Source: Stramenopiles sp. TOSAG23-6 (lineage: Eukaryota > Sar). From it: a stretch of DNA of 20,228 nucleotides. The notes under the pieces are model-generated. The model made no database searches. It worked only from the letters and a program-made list of their open reading frames with translations, and was not told where the DNA came from. The stretch lies in contig LT636035.1 in assembly GCA_900128565.1 (NCBI GenBank), positions 1 through 20,228 on the forward strand. Reading direction: 5' to 3'. The translations under genes and the position numbers were made by a program. The first letter of the stretch is position 1, and each line of letters starts with the position of its first letter. This document shows positions 11,101-20,100 of the stretch, piece after piece.

Positions 11101-14100
11101 ACAGCACTGAATTGTATCCGTGCCAGAAAGTAGATCACCATTCTTATCTAGAATTTTCTTATCAAAATAGGCAAACTTGGCCACATGAGGATCGCATTCA
11201 ACCTTTTGATCCTCAATTTTCATATCCTTTTTAATCATATCTTGGCCAAATATAAATGCACCCCGAGACTCGCCAGACATTCCACCAGCAAATTCAAAAG
11301 TCGTTTCGTCTGGACATCGAGCTTTATACTTAAAACAGAACTGTGGTGTTGCTACATCACCCACAAAAGGCGATCGATACACGTCATTTTCTGTAATCTT
11401 TTGACTCCCAGTTAATCCACATGTATCGCGACAATGTCGTGCCATAAAATGCCATGAAGGAAGTCTCTCTACTCGGAAATGATATCCAAATCCCAGAAAT
11501 CCATACTCAGATTGTACACCACCTGTTCGTATTACTTTGAATTGGGTACTTGTTCGTTCGCCTACATGAAGGAAACAACCTGGCGCCTCTGCGTACCACG
11601 CTATACCATCAGTGTGATCTAAAATCATTTCAAAATCAGGTTTGTCAGTTTTGTAGTTGACAATTGTATCTTTTACATATTTACATGCTTTCGACAAACT
11701 ATTATCTTTCTTATATGGTACTAGTGTTTTACTTGTTGCCAATGCGGTGAATGATACCATCGAGCCGCCATCGCCTAATGAATGTTGCCATGCATTTTTT
11801 GTTAATGCGGCACCCAAAACGGATGCATTGCACTCTACTTCATTTGTTGTACACAAAACTGAATTAATCAACACACCTGATTGGGGTTGACTACCACCTT
11901 GAGACATTATAAATATTTCCATAGAACTTTTCCATCCCATTGTGATGGATGTACAAGTCCAATCTGAGGTAACAATGACAGCGTCTCCAGGAATTACACT
12001 TCTGATACAGTATTCAACCTTCAAACCGGTGGAAAGCATTATATCTTGACCAAAATCTTGATGTGACATACCTGCTTGAATAAATGTGTTGCAAAATGTT
12101 TTATGTGCATAGGATTGAACAGGCGTTCGTTGCTTATCAAAAACTTTGTTGAAATCTGAACCAATTTGTTCATTTCTATCACGCACAAATTGATATTGAG
12201 TAGCTGCACGGCAACCTGGCTTAAAGGCAAAAGATACACCACCACCTGTCCATGTTGCTTTCAGTACTGTTGGCTGACATGTTGGGTTTGGACCATTATG
12301 ATGTGTCATTCCACATACAGTACTCTTTGGCAAGGAACTCAACACAGCTTCAGCAGTAGTCATTCGTCTGCATATAGCAAGCGATTCAACTTCCACACCA
12401 TATGAATCGAGAGATCTCTCTTTTCCATTCGCTTTATCAAACGCAGAAGTTGAAACAGGATCAAAGGCCCACGTGGTCACACTTTGGCTCTTTGAGACTT
12501 CCGCCAGACAAGATCCAACCATGTCTTTCGAAGTCACATAACTTGCCTTCGAATTCTTCGCTGTGATCGAATGGGCCAGAGGACTCAACCCAAAAGCTTC
12601 TCTTTCTTCTGTAGTAAGGTTCACAAAGTTTTCGTCTGTTTGCTTCCAAGTTGCTGATGGACCGATCGCCCATTTTACACTTTGTGCTTGAACCATAAAA
12701 CCATTGTTTAAAGTCACCATTGGAGGAGACAGATTTGTGGTGCCTTTCATTAGCTGTGCATATTGACGCTTGATATGGTCCAACAAAGCCTCGGAAGTTT
12801 GAGGAGGTAATAAAACATCCAAAACAGACATTTCTGCAATAGAGGCGCCGGAAGAGAATGTTGCCGATAATGTTTTGGTAGAACTTGAAACTTTCTGATT
12901 CGTTGGTCTTGAACCACCGATATAATCCAAACTTATTTCTTCACGGAGAGATGGTTCAACTTTGCTCAAGTAACAGCTTTTATAATTTGCTGAACGAGGG
13001 TTGCGGTCAAAGCCCCAAGCCTGACATTTCAATTCAGAGGAACACAAAGCTTCACATTTGCAAGGAGATGACATTACAAACAATTTGTAATGTTGCCCAG
13101 AACCAACACCAGAGCCTCCAGCAGCCGCTGCGATTTTTGGACCACCCATACCACATATAGTGATTTTCCCAGCATTTGCACCGCTACCTATGATACTTGC
13201 ATTATAATTTGCTTCATCACTTACGTGATTCTTTATGAAAACTGAATATTTGTTTAAAACTGCAGTCGTGCTTTCAGACACGATAATTCCAGTAGGACAT
13301 TGAACTTTTGAATTACATGGTTGAGTTGTTCCCGCACTCTGATCACACACAGCTCCACCATGCTCAGCTTTACGTAATATTGTGTACGATCTTGTTTGGG
13401 TCCCGCCAACGCAATCTTTGGAACATTTCGACCAATCGGACCACTGACCTACGCAATTCACTGGACATGTTTGAGTGTTGCATGCTTGTTTCTGTGGGAA
13501 ATGTGTGCCACATTTTGTCCCTCCATTTGCAGCAGGTGTAGTAATGACATAAGCTTTAGTCTGAGTTCCTCCACCACAACTCTTGGAACATGGACCATAA
13601 TCTCCATATTTTCCAACACAATCAACTTTTCTAGGTTTTATACAACACTCTTGAGATGTACAACTACTTCCTGTGCAGTACAATTCCTCTGGTTTATTGC
13701 CTAGATCTAGAAGAGGTTCTTTGCTACAATCGAATTTCTTAATTTCTCCCTCTTTAGCATCTGTGTTGTTACATGTTCTACGAGTTACTGTACAACAAAG
13801 TGATGCATTACACGGCCCAGCACCATTGTCAGAGCATTTCATATCTTTGGCATTTTGATGTAGGGCTTTGGGGTGCTTTTCACATGAATAAGGTGTAGGT
13901 GTTCCGTCTCCATCTATGTCATTACAAGTACGATTACCTGATGGGTCTACTGTACAACACGTGGCAGCAGTACATGTACCATTCGTACATTGAATTCTTT
14001 CAGGCTGGCCGTCGAGACTTTTTGGAGTAGGATCACTCTTACAATCAAATGCAACAGGTGCTTCTTTTGATGCATTAATATTAGCACACGTTTTGCGTAT

Positions 14101-17100
14101 TGTTGTACAACATTCTGTACTTGTACATGGATTTCCTGCACATTGTATAGCAGCAGGCGTGGCGCTTAATGCATTGTCTTGTAGAGAACAATCGAAAGGT
14201 GTCGCAAATTTAGCCCCCAGTGCGTTACGATCAGCACAAGTTCGAGCAATGGGAGTGATTGTACAACATAAAGCTGCAGTACAAGTACCATTCTGAGGGC
14301 AATTAATAGACTTAGGGTTTGCATCGATATCCTTGGCATCACCCGAACAACTAAATGTACTCGATGAACCAGTTGCCCCTGGATCATCACATGTCCTCTG
14401 AAAGCGTGTACAACAATCGGAAGCAGTACACTTTAGAGGGTTTTCAGTACACTCAACACTCGCTGGATTCGAATCGAGAAGTTTTGGCGCTGAACAAACG
14501 AAATCAGNACCATCNGCTGAACCATCAGCATTACGATCAGCACATGTTCGTTTTGGAGGTGCTACAGTACAACAGAGGTCTTGAGTACACTTGCTTCCAC
14601 ACCGAATGAACTCCGGTTTTGCGTGTAAATTCAAAGCATGTCCCGAACAATCCATTGGATGAATCTTCGAACCATTACCCTTTGGATCCAAACAAGTTTT
14701 TCGAATGACAGTACAGCATTCTGTAGCTGTACATTTGGAAGAATCCGCACACTGTTTTTCTTCAGGTTTTGCACGCAATGCTAAAGTTTCGGCGCTACAA
14801 TCGAAATTATCACCATCTACGCCATCTTTATTAGTATCCCCACATGTGAGTGGGACTTCGTCTTTTTTTTTGTTTAAAGTTCCATGATTATTATGTTGAC
14901 ATTTTGTACCAGTACCACATTTTGAGGACGCTGTACAGTATACAGAGCTCCAGCAACCCTTGCCTGTTGGGCAATCTGTATTTGGCGAGCCACCGTATAT
15001 GTTACATAACAAACACTCATTTGTTTTAAAATCGTTTTTCTTCCAGCCACCCCATCCAGCACTTTGACACCATCCACAACTCTCACCAGGCGTGCAAATA
15101 CCTGCACCTTCACTCAACCTACGAGATGTTCTTACAAGTCGTCTTCTACTTCCGGTACTACTGGAAGACGACGCACCCAAAATGCCTAATTTTGTCATAC
15201 TTGGAGATAAAATCAGTGTGGATCCAGTCGCGACAACAGAATTTGTGACACGTACGTCAACACGACTAATCACTACTCCGTGTGGGATACCTACACGAAG
15301 GACTTTACCATTTAAAGCAGCTGCTCCAGCAGAACCACCACAATCGAGATTTCCATCAACTGCACGCAAAGCTTCCGTTGCATTATCTGTAATCTTATTT
15401 CCAAAATATATCGGACGACTTGCCAAATCAAGTTTGTACTCAACATCGAATTGATCCTTTGCATATGCCGAGATTTCACAAACCGAAACGTTAACGTCGA
15501 TTGGGTGTAATTCCAGAAAGTTTTCCTCTAAATCCTGTAACGAATGTCTTATGAAATGAGGTGTGCGACCATTCGTCAAAGTTTCGTCGCATGCATGTAT
15601 CAGAGGGGAAGATATCTTTGAAATCCAATTGGAACGTGTACCAACATATAATTGGGCACCATCTATACTTGCCTTTTGCGATTGGCAGTTTACACTAGGA
15701 CCACTAGGAATCCCTTTAACGACAACACGCATGGGAACTACTCCTGGACTTAGATCAATTCTTATAATACCTTTCTGAATTTCGTCTGTTGTGATGCACG
15801 TGTTAGGGTCTCCGTCTACTAGTGCTGGAGAGGATGCACTACCAGCAAGTAGTGGGGATACTGCGACGGGAGCAAGCAAGGCAACATTAGGATTATTTGT
15901 AGTTATTGTAGATGGTGCAGCATATATTTCAATCTCACATACTGACATTTTTTTACTACCGAGGAGCCACACTGAAAAACGATTCGCTCCTGCGGGCCCT
16001 GCTGGCATAGCAAATGTGTATGTTCCCCCACTTGACACTTTTCCATACTTCATTACAATCTCAGGCTCGCTGGCACTTGGAGCACAAGAATCGTCAACTT
16101 CACCAGCTGGGCATGGAATTATATCGGTACTTTTACATTCTGAATCACTAGATGCGTAGCGAATTTGTGACCCTGACTGGCCTAGATCGGTTTTACAACA
16201 ATGACTGCCGTTGCTGAATACAAAAGTTCCGTTTGGACAAACTGCCTTATATTGTACTGATTGTGTTGGATTCAATGCATATTTCGGTACTACATGTCCA
16301 AGAATGGTACCATCAAGCTCAACAGTAAACGTTGCACTTGTGTCTGGATCGGTCAATTTTGAAGTTGTACGCACAATCACCTTCGTAATCCGAACAATTC
16401 CTGGATCCAGCTCGACTTCCCAGGTACGAATTCCATTCGCTTGTGACTCTGCACATGTGCTATTTACACCATCATTACCTAATTTAGAAGAAGTTCCTGC
16501 ATTGGCAGTTGATGAGAGCGATGATGGACGATTTAAAGCAATATTAGTCTTTCCTTCTCCAATTTCTGACGAATAAATTTCAACTTCGCAAATAATTAAG
16601 GACTTTGACTTTTCGGATGCATCTGAACTTGCAATGAGTTTCAACACTGGACGCGGTCTTGTTTCACAGAGTCTTGCATCCCATTGCGATGCATTGATAT
16701 CCTCTTTACCACGAGAAGCAGCACCCGACCGAAGACATGCGGTTACTTTATCATCGCCTTCAACAGAGAAGAGTGGTTTTAATTGAGGAAACTTTGCAAT
16801 TGCAATTGTCGTAAATTCACCACCAGAAGATAAAGTTGGTATAGTATACGATGGAAACGTCAAAGTAGCACCTTCATTCGACGATTCAATTGTTTTACCA
16901 CCTTGACCATTATCACTCAGAGTTAAACTTTTTACAGGGGCCACTGTTGCAGTTTCTTTAGTACTAGCAATGGATGTGGAATGCCAGAGACCAGAATGTG
17001 CTGCCTGTTTACCAATACTACTACCAGATGTGTCTTCTTGAAACCCATCAACTGTGTATTGAGCGCGCAAGAAAAGAGGAAGATTCTTACGAAAGAGAAA

Positions 17101-20100
17101 ACGCTCTACATCTTCAATTTGAGATTCTGTCAGAGGAAAGTCCGTGTGTAGAACCATGATTTCTGCAATCTGAAAAGGAGATCCAGATGTCACACCATCA
17201 GGGTTTATCACCAGTTGAATTCCTGCTAATGAACGCGCCGTTCGTCTATTAGCTACCAAAGGCCTTGTCACAAAGTTTGATCGATATCCAAAAGTGGTAG
17301 AAGAAGAGAGCACCCACGCCATATTACCATGTTCGGTACCCGGTTTCGTGTAAAACGGATGTCTATCAACCATTTCCGTAACAAAATCGTCAAAATGGTT
17401 GGCAACACCAGACTTTCCTGAATCGAAGCCATCAAACCAATTTGCTGCATTTAAATTTTGGAATATTTTTTTTTGAGAATTCGAATCTTCTGAACCATAC
17501 CGAGCAATATGAAATAACGTAGAATATTTCCCTCTTCTTGTGCCTTTTGAAGCATTATCTGCATCATCTAGGTGGTAAATAGAGGCAGATGCAATTGCAA
17601 CTTTATTTTCCTTTTTCACTACTGCAGTTGTAACATCGCCTATTCCTAAAGTCATTGCTTGATGTGTTGTACTTGACACATCATATCCAAGACAGCATGC
17701 TTTAGACGTAGTATCTTTTGGAAGTGTCTTCCGCATTGCCCATTTTTTATCTGCTTGGAAGACGGTACTCGATAGTGTACCAAACTTGTGAGATTGACCG
17801 ACAAATGCAAGACTTTCCACTGCGGTTGTTTTTGGAAGCGTCACTTTACACTCGATGTTTGAATCACTACTACAGTTAATAGTCAAACTGAATATTTTCA
17901 TTGGAACTCCTTTGACGTCGTGTGTTGTTGAGGTTTGCCTTCCTACTTGTGCATACACTTCACCATTGTATTTCCATTTATGTGAAACAGATGANCCACC
18001 AATATTTCCTTCTNCAGTGGCTACTTTGCCATCTAGGAGTCTTGCAAAATGTTTTACTTCTCTCACTTGTGCCAAAGTAAAACCAGGAGGAAGAGTGCAC
18101 GCCTTAGTTGGGTTCTCTGGATCAACACATTTGTTTGTTCCTCTTACACAATGAATAGGACATTTCGCTTTTGAGAACGTTACATTATACTTGTCTGGCG
18201 TAGGCAATAAACTCTCGGGTTTTGGAAGTTTAACCAAAGAACTTGTATTTGTACAGAAATCACTCTCTGTCTTGTAAATCCCGCTGGGTACAGTATATGT
18301 AGGATGACTCTCTGGACAGAAAGGAACAGCAAAACAAGATCCCCAATCACTACCACCGCCAGCTGATGTCGTACCAACAGGACACTTTTCAAAACATTGT
18401 TTTACGTTATCAGCCAGCATAGTTTTTGTTACATCAGTCGGTGCACATTTGTAAAAGTGAGCATTGCCGAAACATGCTTTGATGCTTTCTCTCTCAGCTG
18501 GAGGCACACAAGAATCATAAGGAGTATCGTAGTAAATTTTCTTACCATCAGGAGTTTTAGTCTTCGGACAACAATTTGCCCCATTATTATATGGAGTATA
18601 ACCATCAGGACATTTTGTGATATACACAGGACTAGCATCACAGCATATTTCACCATGAGAAGCGAAACCTTTCCCATTATTAATAATATGAGAACCTTCA
18701 AGTTGCACACCATTACCAGTACACGCACCACATTTATCAGATGGACAAAACCAACCTGACCTCGGAAATGAATTTGGTTTCATACTCATGTCCATATTGC
18801 TTTTCTTCTCTTTGCCATAAAAGTAATGATTAATGTCCCATGTACTCTGTGCTAAAACAGAGACCGTAAAAGTAGTTCCTGGAGGTGCCGAAAATGATAT
18901 TTCTGTGCCTTCTGGGACATGCTTAGGTCCACGAAACAGCGTAGCATATCCTTTCTCTGACAAAGTGAGTGAAGCCGGGATAGAAGAAAATTTACAATCA
19001 AGCAATGATTCTTTCTGTTTCAATGTGTATACACCATTTACAAGATCCACTTCAGTCGTTTCACTTACGTCTGTAGACGTATTGAAACATTTTGCCCCCT
19101 CTTTCATTATATCACGATTCCATCGCAGAGGTCCAGAGTGTCCAAGTGTAGCAGTACTACTGCGCATAGCTCTCTCACATAAGCAATCAAATATTTTATC
19201 TGCTTTATATTTACCACCACCAAGAGAAGTTCCATGTGCATCAGCACATGTAAAAGATTGATGGTTCTCAGCAAGTCTGGCTTGTGCGCAACCTGTATTT
19301 TTCATGAACTTGTTTTGACCACTTAATAGACAAAAATCATCGCACGTTTGAGAGCCATCATTGCCCAATACCCAGACAGTTCTATCTACAATTGCACTTA
19401 TAGAGACTTCAGCTGCGTCTTCATCAGCACCTGCAGCATCACCAAGAAGTTTCACTACGACATTAAATGTCGAAGGTGGGGCACTTGTTTTGGGTAGACT
19501 AATATCACAATGTGATCCATCTGGAGAGTTTGTATTAGTTGAGGTGCAAGATACAAATTTAGAATATACATTCACGTCTTCATTATTCAATTTAATAGAA
19601 CTTAAATCATCAACAGGCGTAAAACCTTCTCGGCGGAGAGAAGCATCACTCATTAAGTAATATTGCCGATTAATGAAATTATCATAGAGTTCTAGAACTT
19701 CAGGTGGTTGAGATTTAAATCGAGAACTGCGTGTTTTGCACTGAGTTGCCCAAGATAATCCCGGTGTATTCCATGTACCATCCACTTGACAAGCCGATCC
19801 TCTCAATACATCAAAATTATTTGGCCCTTCGCAAATGAAATCTTCTTTTCCATCCATATCGCAATCAGCAGTATAAAAACGCCCACCTTGAGCTTGTTGG
19901 GATGGCGTACAAAAGCTTTCCAATGCACGAAGACAAGAAGAATCACTCAAAGCATCAGGACATGCTGGAAGTGCGTAAAAATCTTTAGGAAATGGATTTT
20001 CCCATGGTGTTATTTGACATTGCATTAGTGCTCGAGTCATATTATTTTCTTTGATACCTTTCGATGGATTACCTGGATTGTAAGCTGGTTTCTTTTTCTC

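Noticed and set aside
18400-18760. Small overlapping frames on both strands in this stretch
   Set aside because: They are shadows within the giant gene and show no domain, no initiation context and no composition of their own.
20038-20040. ATG 20040 as the certain start of the giant protein
   Set aside because: The frame is open upstream to the edge and no signal peptide follows this ATG, although the protein looks extracellular. It is probably an internal Met.
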